Part shown: one piece after another, positions 8,990 to 15,678 of the stretch
How the letters are laid out: the number at the start of each line of letters is the position of its first letter
Position numbering within the stretch: the stretch's first letter is position 1
Assembly: GCF_001500025.1 (NCBI RefSeq)
Contig: NZ_LQIW01000048.1
Coordinates: forward strand, 219,169 to 283,168
Reading direction: 5' to 3'
DNA: 64,000 nucleotides
DNA from: Mycobacterium sp. IS-1590
GTDB taxonomy: Bacteria > Actinomycetota > Actinomycetes > Mycobacteriales > Mycobacteriaceae
The notes under the pieces: generated by a model
What the model saw: the letters and a program-made list of their open reading frames with translations, nothing else
Databases searched by the model: none
What the model was told of the DNA's origin: nothing
Program-made: the position numbers and the translations under genes

Positions 8990-9423
8990 GGGGCCGAATC
9001 CTGCTGCTGTTGCGCGGCTTTGCGAGCCTCGCTCTCTTCGTGGATACGCACCAGTTCGCGGAACCCGATCCGGTCGTACTTGGGAACCGGTTGGATGCCC
9101 CACTCGTCGCGCGCAGTGTCCTTGCCTTCGGCGCCTTCCGGCGGACCGAGCATCGGATAAGGCACCTTGCACTCGAGCGTGTCGTCGGAATAGCGGACCT
9201 TGAGCAGACCGCTGCAGATCTCGGTCAAGCTCAGGGTCGGGTAGCCGTACCACACGGCCATGAACGGCAGCGTGAAGGCTCCCTCGATGACAAGGGCGAT
9301 GAGGCAGACGAGCACCGCGCGCTTGATGTACTTGTGCATGCGCGCGTAGTAGGGCGTGGTGCCCGGGGGTAGATCCTCTGCGGGGTCTTTTTCGTCGGTG
9401 GACGAGGACGGGGTGGTCGTCAT
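8986..9423 (-). CDS. small membrane protein of unknown function
   Basis: A 145-residue protein that I do not recognise. The first 30 residues are polar with many Ser, Thr, Asp and Pro. One long hydrophobic stretch follows (about 36-60), then a hydrophilic, probably cytoplasmic or periplasmic, C-terminal domain ending in a Gln-rich tail. It starts at ATG 9423 with an AGGAG site seven bases upstream. It lies between a polytopic membrane protein and a P450 with GTGA coupling to the latter. It could anchor or bridge the soluble oxygenase and the membrane components, but this is inference from order only. Confidence 0.7.
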   Translation of the reverse strand: MTTTPSSSTDEKDPAEDLPPGTTPYYARMHKYIKRAVLVCLIALVIEGAFTLPFMAVWYGYPTLSLTEICSGLLKVRYSDDTLECKVPYPMLGPPEGAEGKDTARDEWGIQPVPKYDRIGFRELVRIHEESEARKAAQQQQDSAP

Positions 9424-9439
9424 GGTGTGCTCCTGGCGT

Positions 9440-10123
9440 TCAGTCGGAGAAGATTTCGCGGTTGACCGTGTGCAGGTACGGGATCGCGAGAAATGGGGTG
9501 ATGTAGAAGATGTCGTAGATCCACCAGCCGATGACGGGGAACAGCACGCCGGCGTAGCGGGCGTCGGCGTACATGGTCATGTTGAACACGTAGGCACACC
9601 AGATCACCACGCCCATCCAGCAGGTGATGATCATCCACTGGTGCCCCCACCGCTTCATCTGCAGGAATCCGATCGCCGCCGCACAGCGCATGGCGAAGAC
9701 GGTGAGGATCAGACCGGCGACGTAGGCCTTCTCGCCGGGGACCGCGGATCCGCCGACCCAGGGCTCGTTGTAGTGCCAGAAGTACGCGGCGTCGAACATG
9801 TGGCCCCAGCCGATCATCAGCACGCGGTTGATCAGCGTGTGGTTGGCCACCAGATCCAGGGCCCAGCCCAAGCTGTTGAGCATGCCGTCGATCAACACCA
9901 GGTATCCGATGAGGGTGACGATCATCGGCCGGACCGACAGTCCGGCGCGCGCTGCTTGCCGTTGTAGCCACACGCCCCGCATGAAAATGGGAAAGCCGAT
10001 GAGGCCGGGCGCCCACATGCCCATCAGTGCGGCGCCGATGATCATCCACTTGTCTGCCCGCCGTTGCGCGAGCCGGGATTCTTCGTGGTGGTCTTCGAGA
10101 CTGACTGTCGCCGTGGCGGTCAC
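9440..10123 (-). CDS. polytopic membrane protein of unknown function (copy A), possible metal-binding
   Basis: A 227-residue protein with about five to six hydrophobic segments. It has a paralogue at 13443-14138. Conserved in both copies are an HTL in a loop, FDA(A/G)YFWHYNE, KRWGHQW and IPYLH(T/S)VNREIFSD, giving four shared His residues and many Trp near the membrane surface. These could bind metal or a cofactor, but no known family was recognised. The start is set at GTG 10123 because it overlaps the stop of the 42-residue peptide upstream (GTGA); GTG codons up to 10135 are also in frame. The company of a NorQ/NorD-like pair makes it a candidate target for assisted maturation. Confidence 0.78.
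   Translation of the reverse strand: MTATATVSLEDHHEESRLAQRRADKWMIIGAALMGMWAPGLIGFPIFMRGVWLQRQAARAGLSVRPMIVTLIGYLVLIDGMLNSLGWALDLVANHTLINRVLMIGWGHMFDAAYFWHYNEPWVGGSAVPGEKAYVAGLILTVFAMRCAAAIGFLQMKRWGHQWMIITCWMGVVIWCAYVFNMTMYADARYAGVLFPVIGWWIYDIFYITPFLAIPYLHTVNREIFSD
9597..9661 (-). repeat. 65-bp exact duplicate, copy A
   Basis: These 65 bases are identical, including third codon positions, to 13600-13664. Both copies encode the KRWGHQW membrane segment of the two paralogous membrane proteins. Flanking sequence diverges, so the identity stands out as a patch, as expected for recent gene conversion or strong local constraint. Confidence 0.85.
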
Positions 10124-10248
10124 AGCGACCACCACCCGCGGTCGAAGGACATGTAGAGCTGGATGAGGAACATCGCCAGCAGATAACCGTAGATGACGAT
10201 CTGCAGGATGATGAGCGCCTTCTTGCGCTGCTTCTCCTTCGGGTCCAC
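10120..10248 (-). CDS. 42-residue single-span membrane peptide
   Basis: A 42-codon gene reading from GTG 10248, preceded by a near-perfect ribosome site (GGAAGGAG, six bases upstream). The peptide has a Lys/Arg-rich start (KEKQRKK), one hydrophobic helix of about 22 residues (ALIILQIVIYGYLLAMFLIQ), and a short tail ending DRGWWSL. The positive-inside rule puts the N-terminus in the cytoplasm. It ends inside a GTGA overlap with the polytopic membrane protein, so it is translated with it and may be a small subunit or assembly factor. No homologue is recognised. Confidence 0.75.
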   Translation of the reverse strand: MDPKEKQRKKALIILQIVIYGYLLAMFLIQLYMSFDRGWWSL

Positions 10249-10261
10249 GCGGGACTCCTTC

Positions 10262-11065
10262 CTAACGTGTCGAATTCGGGTTGTCAGCCGTGGTCAGGCT
10301 GGCCACCGCCACTTCACGTAAGCCGTCGGTGACCGCCCCGTCGCTGGAGAGCGGCGCGAGGATGCACGCTTCGGCGGCATCCAGTTCCGTTGCGCCGGCG
10401 GCGACCAGCTGCGCGGCGGTGACGAGAACACGCGTCGACGGTGGCTCGAAGTGGAACGCATCGTCGGCGGTGCGGATCGCGGTGGCGCAGGCGACCAGCC
10501 GTCGAGCGGTCGCCAGTTCGATACCCGCCTCCGCGACGATCACCTCGGCCTCACGGTCCGGCGGAAGGTATGTCATCGGAAGTGTGACGAACCGTTGGCG
10601 GAACGACGGTTTGAGCTCCTTGAGCGAGCTGCGGTAGGCCGGGTTGTAGGAGCACACCAGCATGAATGTGTCAGGTGCTCGGACCACCTCACCGGCGCGG
10701 TCGAGATAGAGGGCCCGGCGGTGATCGGTCAGGGAATGCAGGATGGCCAACGAGTCGTGGCGGGCCTCCACCACCTCGTCGAGATAGCAGATCGCACCGG
10801 CCTTCACACCCCGGGTGAGCGGCCCGTCGGTCCACACCACATCGCCCCCGGTCACCATGAACCGCCCGACGAGGTCCGAGCTGGTCAGGTCGTCATGGCA
10901 GCTGATCGTGACGACGGGCCTGCGCAGCAGCGCCCCCATGTGTTCGACCAAGCGCGTCTTACCGCACCCGGTCGGACCGGTCAGCATCACCGGCAATCGC
11001 TGGTGGTACGCCTGCTCGAACAGCTGAACCTCGTTGCCGTTCGAGTAGTAGGTGTCGGTTGTCAC
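10262..11065 (-). CDS. MoxR/NorQ/CbbQ-family AAA+ ATPase
   Basis: A 267-residue AAA+ ATPase of the MoxR class. The Walker A motif GPTGCGKT is at 30-37, Walker B ICYLDEV at 92-98, and sensor 1 SYNPAY near 139-144; a C-terminal helical lid follows. NorQ, CbbQ and MoxR proteins work with VWA-domain partners to insert metals into, or remodel, enzymes such as NO reductase, Rubisco or methanol dehydrogenase. The gene directly follows a VWA protein here, matching that pairing. The start is taken as GTG 11065, with AGGAG about eleven bases upstream; it overlaps the end of an 11-codon frame by GTGA. The client is unknown. Confidence 0.88.
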   Translation of the reverse strand: MTTDTYYSNGNEVQLFEQAYHQRLPVMLTGPTGCGKTRLVEHMGALLRRPVVTISCHDDLTSSDLVGRFMVTGGDVVWTDGPLTRGVKAGAICYLDEVVEARHDSLAILHSLTDHRRALYLDRAGEVVRAPDTFMLVCSYNPAYRSSLKELKPSFRQRFVTLPMTYLPPDREAEVIVAEAGIELATARRLVACATAIRTADDAFHFEPPSTRVLVTAAQLVAAGATELDAAEACILAPLSSDGAVTDGLREVAVASLTTADNPNSTR

Positions 11066-11097
11066 GATGGATCCAGCTCCTTCAGGTGATGGTTCAT
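11062..11097 (-). CDS. possible 11-codon bridging mini-cistron
   Basis: An ATG at 11097 overlaps the stop of the VWA gene (ATGA) and opens an 11-codon frame that stops at 11062-11064, where the stop overlaps the GTG of the AAA+ gene (GTGA). The frame contains the AAGGAG used by the downstream start. It could carry ribosomes across the 28-base gap and so couple the two partner genes. It may equally be chance; no peptide function is proposed. Confidence 0.35.
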   Translation of the reverse strand: MNHHLKELDPS

Positions 11098-12626
11098 GCG
11101 GCGACCAGTTCGCGGTGGACGTGCGCCAGCACGCGCGGGAGGTCCTCGACCCGTCGTATGCGTTGGGATCGCCGCGGTCCGAAGACCTCTGGCAACGGGT
11201 CCACCCGAGTGGGCCCGACGCCGACGTAGTAGATCGACACTCCGGCTTCGGCGGCCTCTTCGACCGCGTGGGCGGCATCGGCCCATGCGTAGCGCCCTTC
11301 GTAGCCCTCGTCGGAGATCAGGCCATCGCCTATGACGATGAGCAGTCGCCGTTCGGAAGGCTGCGCGAGCAACCGGCTCGTGAGATGCCTCAGCGGTGCG
11401 CCGAGCCTGGTGTAGCCACCGGTGGACAGTCCGAGCCGGCTCGGCGGCACGAACCGTCGGTCCTCGAAATCCTTGAGGCAGTTCACCTCGACACGGTGGC
11501 GGGTGTTGCCGGTGAACACGAAGATGCCGTGACGCTCCCGCGCGTGCGTCATCGCCCGCGACAACGCGTCAGCACATGCCAGCTCCAGCTTGAAGACCCG
11601 GCCCCCGTGCACGCCCAGCGACGAACTGCCGTCCAGGAGAAGCGCGGTCGTGACGTCGCGGCTGCTGGGTAGGAGTTCGCGGAAGATGCGCGGTTCGATG
11701 GCCTCACCGGTGGTCAGGTCGATGTAGTGGCGCACGTACTGTTCGACGTCCAGATCGGAACCGTCCTCGAGGCGGTTCTTCATTGCGCGATGGGTGTGCT
11801 CGGTGAACCATTTCCGCAGGTCCGCAGAAGCCGCGCCCGGCCGGCGGTCCTGGCTGGGATGGGCACGTTCGAGAACTGCGACGTGGTCTCGCATGAAGCT
11901 CTTGGTCCATGCGTTCCACTCGGGATACGGAATGCCGGGCCGGTGCTCGGGGGTGAGGTCCAGATCGTTGTCCTGCGGCCGGCTCGGCGGGGGGAGGTTC
12001 GGGTTGCGCACGCCGCCGTCGCCGCCGACGGGGACCGAGTACGGGCGCGGCAGGCGTTTCTGCGTCGTGGTCCACGGCATCCGGCCAAAAGTGCGCCGCA
12101 TCTTGTCGGACAACCCCTGCGGCACGGTATAGGCCGCAGGCAACCTTCCGACCACTGACGGCACCGTCAGTGGATCACCCTTGCGCGCCAACGAGATTGC
12201 GCGGTTGAGCATGGACTCGGCGGTCGTGTCCTGTGGCAGCGCCTCGGCATCGGGCATCAGCCGCCGCAGCTCGGCCAGCAGCCCCGGCCAGTTGGCGCCG
12301 ACCCACCCGAGCGCGACGCCGGCTTCGACGAGGGTCAGTGCCCGCAGCTCGCGTGCGGACAACTCGTTGAGTCGGAACTCGACGAGCCGGTCTTTGGACG
12401 GTGAACATTGCAGCGCCACACCGCAGGTCAGGGTTCTGCGGGTCCAGTCGCGGCCCAGCGAGGGGTACGGCACCTGCACGTAGTCCAGCGATCCACTCAG
12501 GCTGAACTGGCGGTGCTCACCGGTCACCAGGCGCACACCCTCGCGACGCTGGTCGCTCAGCGCGACGGCGGTCACGGCACAGCTGCGTTCGATCGCCATG
12601 GCGTGCGCGTCGGACAGTTCGGTCAT
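11094..12626 (-). CDS. VWA-domain protein, NorD/CoxE-like partner of the AAA+ ATPase
   Basis: A 510-residue protein with an N-terminal region of unclear fold, a Pro-rich linker (about 220-260) and a C-terminal von Willebrand A domain. The metal-ion-dependent adhesion site is intact: DGSSS near residue 329, a Thr in GGYTRLG, and an Asp in VIGDGLISDEG. NorD, CbbO and CoxE proteins of this layout recruit MoxR-type ATPases to a client. The adjacent NorQ-like ATPase fits. The start is ATG 12626, eight bases after the stop of a 35-residue peptide. The protein is cytoplasmic, with no signal or membrane span. I infer a chaperone or metal-insertion complex for a membrane protein encoded nearby. Confidence 0.85.
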   Translation of the reverse strand: MTELSDAHAMAIERSCAVTAVALSDQRREGVRLVTGEHRQFSLSGSLDYVQVPYPSLGRDWTRRTLTCGVALQCSPSKDRLVEFRLNELSARELRALTLVEAGVALGWVGANWPGLLAELRRLMPDAEALPQDTTAESMLNRAISLARKGDPLTVPSVVGRLPAAYTVPQGLSDKMRRTFGRMPWTTTQKRLPRPYSVPVGGDGGVRNPNLPPPSRPQDNDLDLTPEHRPGIPYPEWNAWTKSFMRDHVAVLERAHPSQDRRPGAASADLRKWFTEHTHRAMKNRLEDGSDLDVEQYVRHYIDLTTGEAIEPRIFRELLPSSRDVTTALLLDGSSSLGVHGGRVFKLELACADALSRAMTHARERHGIFVFTGNTRHRVEVNCLKDFEDRRFVPPSRLGLSTGGYTRLGAPLRHLTSRLLAQPSERRLLIVIGDGLISDEGYEGRYAWADAAHAVEEAAEAGVSIYYVGVGPTRVDPLPEVFGPRRSQRIRRVEDLPRVLAHVHRELVAA

Positions 12627-12633
12627 CGTGACC

Positions 12634-12741
12634 CTAGAACGTGCCGAGACTCGAGAACATCCAGTACCAGAACCAGATGACGAGGGCGGCTCCGCCCCAG
12701 GCTCCGACGTATCGCAATATCTCCCAGATCCAGGCCCACAC
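12634..12741 (-). CDS. 35-residue Trp-rich membrane peptide
   Basis: A 35-codon gene from GTG 12741, with GGAG six bases upstream. The peptide is almost wholly hydrophobic and has seven Trp residues (it begins VWAWIWEILRYVGAW and continues through ALVIWFWYWMF), so it must sit in the membrane. It lies 39 bases after the TetR stop and 7 bases before the VWA start, in the same direction. The composition resembles small stabilising subunits of membrane oxidases, but no family was recognised. Support comes from its ribosome site, its position and the lack of another explanation for the gap. Confidence 0.65.
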   Translation of the reverse strand: MWAWIWEILRYVGAWGGAALVIWFWYWMFSSLGTF

Positions 12742-12780
12742 TGTGCACTCCTCTGTCGTGTCGTTGCTTGTGCGATCGGG

Positions 12781-13383
12781 TCATCGCACCTCCAGCCCAT
12801 GAACGGCGGTCGCCACCAGCTTGGCGAGCATCGTGTCGCGCGTGCCGGGGTTGTCCGTGGTGGTGAGCACTCCGTAGATGCCGAGCAGGAAGAACGTTGC
12901 GCTGTAGAAGGCGTCGACCTCGAGATGCACCTCGCCGTCCCCGCGCGCCCGCTCCAGCTCGCGGACGAGCAGGACGATGACCGGGTGGTCGGTCCATTCG
13001 TCCTTGTGCGGCCGGGTGGGTGAGAAGTGCAACGCCAGCACCTCTTTGAACAGTATCGATCCGAACCGCTGCTCCAGGCCGGTGACCAGATCCACCAGCT
13101 CGGTCAGGGTGGCGGCCAGATCATGACGCTGCTGCAGGAAACCGGCGAACTCGTCCGCGATCCGCGACTCCTCACGGCGCTCCAACTCCAGGAGCACATG
13201 TTCCTTGCTCGGGAAATGGAAGAAGAACGTCCCGTGTGCGACCTCTGCGGCCCTCGCGATCGAGTTGACGTCCGCCCCGGCCATACCGGCACGCGTGAAC
13301 TCGGCGATCGCCGCGGCGAGGATGCGCTCCCGCGTCTGCAACCGACGCGCTTCACGCGTCGACACGTTCGCCTGTGCCGTCAT
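12781..13383 (-). CDS. TetR-family regulator (regulator 1 of the P450 operon)
   Basis: A 200-residue TetR-type repressor. The N-terminal helix-turn-helix contains LQTRERILAAAIAEF and a recognition segment AEVAHGTFFFHFPSKEHV. The C-terminal ligand domain aligns with the paralogue at 14200-14799. ATG 13383 is chosen as start. Two tandem palindromic sites (13409-13433) lie 26 bases upstream, so self-control is likely. It is the first gene of the apparent 11-kb operon reading towards position 2283, and probably responds to a pathway compound. The ligand is unknown. Confidence 0.88.
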   Translation of the reverse strand: MTAQANVSTREARRLQTRERILAAAIAEFTRAGMAGADVNSIARAAEVAHGTFFFHFPSKEHVLLELERREESRIADEFAGFLQQRHDLAATLTELVDLVTGLEQRFGSILFKEVLALHFSPTRPHKDEWTDHPVIVLLVRELERARGDGEVHLEVDAFYSATFFLLGIYGVLTTTDNPGTRDTMLAKLVATAVHGLEVR

Positions 13384-13408
13384 GATTCGCCATTTGTAAC
13401 GCACCTAC

Positions 13409-13433
13409 TGACTGAAGTCAATGAGTTAAGTCA
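13409..13433. promoter_or_regulatory. tandem TetR operator, TGACT-nn-AGTCA
   Basis: Two palindromes start 13 bases apart: TGACTGAAGTCA (13409-13420) and TGAGTTAAGTCA (13422-13433). They lie just upstream of the TetR-1 start, in the gap after the membrane protein copy B. The same motif recurs at 14184 and 14842, which supports a shared regulator. Confidence 0.7.
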
Positions 13434-13442
13434 GTCTAAGGC

Positions 13443-14138
13443 TCAATCGGAGAAGATCTCCCGGTTGACCGAGTGCAGGTACGGAATGGCCAGAAACGGC
13501 GTGATGTAGAAGATGTCGTAGATCCACCAGCCGACCACCGGCAGGATCACCCCGGCGTAGCGTACGTCGGCGTACATCGTCATGTTGAACACGTACACGC
13601 ACCAGATCACCACGCCCATCCAGCAGGTGATGATCATCCACTGGTGCCCCCACCGCTTCATCTGGAGAAAACCGATCGCCGCAGCGATCCGCATACAGAA
13701 GACGGTGAGGATGAGACCGACCTCGAGCGCCTTTTCGCCGGGGCCCGCCGCACCGCCGAGCCACAGTTCGTTGTAGTGCCAGAAATATCCGGCGTCGAAC
13801 ATCGCGCCCCAGCCGTTCAACAGGACTCGAGCCAGCAACGTGTGGTGGGCCACCAGATCCAGAGCCCATCCGAAGACGTTGATCGCGGCGTCCACGATGA
13901 CGCAATAGCCGAGCAGCGTCACCAACATCGGCCGAACGGTGAGGCCCTCCCGGGCGGCATTGCGCAGGATCCACACACCGCGCAGAAAGAGCGGCAGCCC
14001 GAACACGCCGAGCGCAGCCGTGCCGATCAGAATGCTGCCCGCAATCAGCCACTTGTCGGCCTGTCGTTGCACCTGGCGCGATCGCTCCATGTGCTCGTCG
14101 AGGCCGCTTGTGGTCGCAGCATTCGCGGGCATGGTCAA
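13443..14138 (-). CDS. polytopic membrane protein of unknown function (copy B)
   Basis: A 231-residue paralogue of the protein at 9440-10123. The last 91 residues are nearly identical between copies (83 of 91 by eye), while the N-terminal half is much more diverged. All four shared His residues (in HTL, FWHYNE, WGHQW and PYLH) are kept. The start is most likely TTG 14138, because an AGGAGG site lies six bases upstream; ATG 14132 is twelve bases from it. A TGACT-nn-AGTCA operator sits 46 bases upstream. The duplicate, placed just before the regulator and the operon, may form a heteromer with copy A or replace it for a different substrate. Confidence 0.8.
   Translation of the reverse strand: MTMPANAATTSGLDEHMERSRQVQRQADKWLIAGSILIGTAALGVFGLPLFLRGVWILRNAAREGLTVRPMLVTLLGYCVIVDAAINVFGWALDLVAHHTLLARVLLNGWGAMFDAGYFWHYNELWLGGAAGPGEKALEVGLILTVFCMRIAAAIGFLQMKRWGHQWMIITCWMGVVIWCVYVFNMTMYADVRYAGVILPVVGWWIYDIFYITPFLAIPYLHSVNREIFSD
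13600..13664 (-). repeat. 65-bp exact duplicate, copy B
   Basis: Exact copy of 9597-9661 inside the paralogous membrane protein gene. See the entry for copy A. Confidence 0.85.
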
Positions 14139-14183
14139 GGGCCACCTCCTGCATCGCTCAGCGCATGAGCTTTGCAGTGTGGC

Positions 14184-14195
14184 TGACTTTAGTCA
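14184..14195. promoter_or_regulatory. TetR operator, TGACT-TT-AGTCA
   Basis: A perfect 5+2+5 palindrome upstream of the membrane protein copy B and immediately after the TetR-2 stop. It matches the sites at 13409 and 14843. Confidence 0.7.
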
Positions 14196-14199
14196 ACCA

Positions 14200-14799
14200 T
14201 CATCGGGCTTCGATGCCGCGCAACGTCCTCGCCACGTAGTCGTCGAGCATCGAGCTCTGCGTCGGCCACTCATGCGTGGTGGTCAACAACGCATACAGAC
14301 CGAGCAGGAAGAACACCGCGCTGTTCGTCGGGTTGACGTCGGCTGCGACCCGGCCCGCTTTCTGCGCCCGTTCGATCTCGTGAGCGACCCTGACGATGAC
14401 CGGGTGCTCATCGCTCTCGTCAGTGGGCCGTGTCTGCGAGAAATGCAGCGCGAGAAAGTCTTTGAACAGCATCGCGCCCAGGCGGCGCTCGAGTCCCAGC
14501 ACCAGTCGGACGGCCTCCTGGAGCACAGCGGACAGGCTGCGAGCGGAATCGGCATACCGACCGAGCTGCTTGGCGATGCGCTCTTCTTCCCTGCGCTCCA
14601 ACTCGAGCAGTACGTGCTGTTTGGTGGGAAAGTGGAAGAAGAAGGTGCCGTGCGCGACCCCGGCGGCGGCCACGATCGCTCCCACGTCGGCCTCGGCCAT
14701 CCCCGACCGCTTGAACTCGGCGATGGCGGCTCCCATCAGCCGCTCGCGGGTTTGCAGGCGTTTCGCCTCGCGCGCTGAGGGTTTGTCCACCACGGCCAT
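14200..14799 (-). CDS. TetR-family regulator (regulator 2)
   Basis: A 199-residue TetR-type regulator paralogous to the one at 12781-13383. Their DNA-recognition regions are almost the same: VAHGTFFFHFPTKQHVLLEL here and VAHGTFFFHFPSKEHVLLEL there. They should therefore bind the same or overlapping operators. The start is ATG 14799; an upstream extension is possible but would run towards the operator. The gene is divergent from the SDR at 14874, with a perfect palindrome between them, so it probably controls both. Confidence 0.87.
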   Translation of the reverse strand: MAVVDKPSAREAKRLQTRERLMGAAIAEFKRSGMAEADVGAIVAAAGVAHGTFFFHFPTKQHVLLELERREEERIAKQLGRYADSARSLSAVLQEAVRLVLGLERRLGAMLFKDFLALHFSQTRPTDESDEHPVIVRVAHEIERAQKAGRVAADVNPTNSAVFFLLGLYALLTTTHEWPTQSSMLDDYVARTLRGIEAR

Positions 14800-14841
14800 G
14801 ACCCGACGATAGCAATACCGGTCGGGTATTGACATGTGTGA

Positions 14842-14855
14842 TTGACTGCAGTCAA
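14842..14855. promoter_or_regulatory. TetR operator, TTGACTGCAGTCAA
   Basis: A perfect 14-base palindrome between the divergent TetR-2 and SDR genes. It ends 18 bases before the SDR ATG and overlaps the place where its promoter should lie. A half-site (TGAC) occurs 13 bases earlier at 14830, the same step as between the tandem sites at 13409. Confidence 0.75.
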
Positions 14856-14873
14856 TTTCGGAAGGAGTCTGCG

Positions 14874-15662
14874 ATGGCGCTGGAACAGTTCAACCTCGCC
14901 GGGCAGGTCGCGATCGTCACCGGAGCCGGCAAGGGAGTCGGCGAGGGTATCGCGAGGGTGCTCGCGGAAGCGGGCGCCACGGTCGTCGGCACGGCACGTA
15001 CCGAATCAGACATCGTGGAAACAATCAAGGGCATCGAGGATTCGGGTGGCAAGGGGCTGGCCCTGGTGGCCGACGCGATGAGCCGACCGGACGGTGAGCG
15101 CGTGGTGAACACGGCGATGAAAGAGTTCGGGCGTATCGACATCCTCATCAACAATGTGGGTGGTTCGACGTTCGGGTCGTTTCTCGACATCACCGACGAG
15201 GACTTCCGGCACACCTTCGACTGGTGTGTAACGTCGGCGTTCATCATGAGTCAACTCGCCGCCCGTCACATGATCGAGGCCGGCCACGGCAACATTGTCA
15301 ACATCTCCTCGGGCTCAGCACGTTTCGGTATCCGCGCGCTTACCGCGTACTGCGTCGCGAAGGGTGGGCTCGAAGCGCTCACCCGGGCGATGGCCCAGGA
15401 GTTGGCACCGAAGATCCGCGTCAATGCCATCGCACTCGGCTCGTTCGCCACCGAGGGACTGCAATCCGGCCTCGATATGATGCCGGGGGCACTGGACACG
15501 ATGCTCTCGCTCACGCCGCTGCATCGACTCGGCGACGTCGAGGATCTCGGTCGGCTCTGTGTCTACCTATCGACCAAGGACTGCTACGCGACCAACGCCA
15601 TCTTCCACGTCGACGGCGGAATCGACTCGAACAACCTGCCACTGCCCATACCCGACTACTGA
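14874..15662 (+). CDS. short-chain dehydrogenase/reductase
   Basis: A 262-residue classical SDR. It has TGAGKGVGEG as the nucleotide-binding TGxxxGxG, NNVGG in the position of NNAG, a Ser in NISSGSA, and the YxxxK pair in AYCVAKGG. The catalytic set is intact. ATG 14874 has an AAGGAG site six bases upstream. It is the first gene of a plus-strand set with a DapB-like dehydrogenase and a small membrane protein, under the TGACTGCAGTCA palindrome. It probably oxidises a hydroxyl on the same substrate handled by the divergent P450 operon. Confidence 0.88.
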   Translation: MALEQFNLAGQVAIVTGAGKGVGEGIARVLAEAGATVVGTARTESDIVETIKGIEDSGGKGLALVADAMSRPDGERVVNTAMKEFGRIDILINNVGGSTFGSFLDITDEDFRHTFDWCVTSAFIMSQLAARHMIEAGHGNIVNISSGSARFGIRALTAYCVAKGGLEALTRAMAQELAPKIRVNAIALGSFATEGLQSGLDMMPGALDTMLSLTPLHRLGDVEDLGRLCVYLSTKDCYATNAIFHVDGGIDSNNLPLPIPDY

Positions 15663-15678
15663 TAGAAACGGACGCGAG

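Noticed and set aside
9440..10123. Identification of the polytopic membrane protein as NorB or an EXPERA (EBP/sigma-2) isomerase
   Set aside because: It is too short and lacks the six-His, 12-span pattern of NorB. A loose resemblance to EXPERA proteins exists (spans with an HxxxE-like loop) and is tempting beside an ERG2-like gene, but I see no firm motif match.
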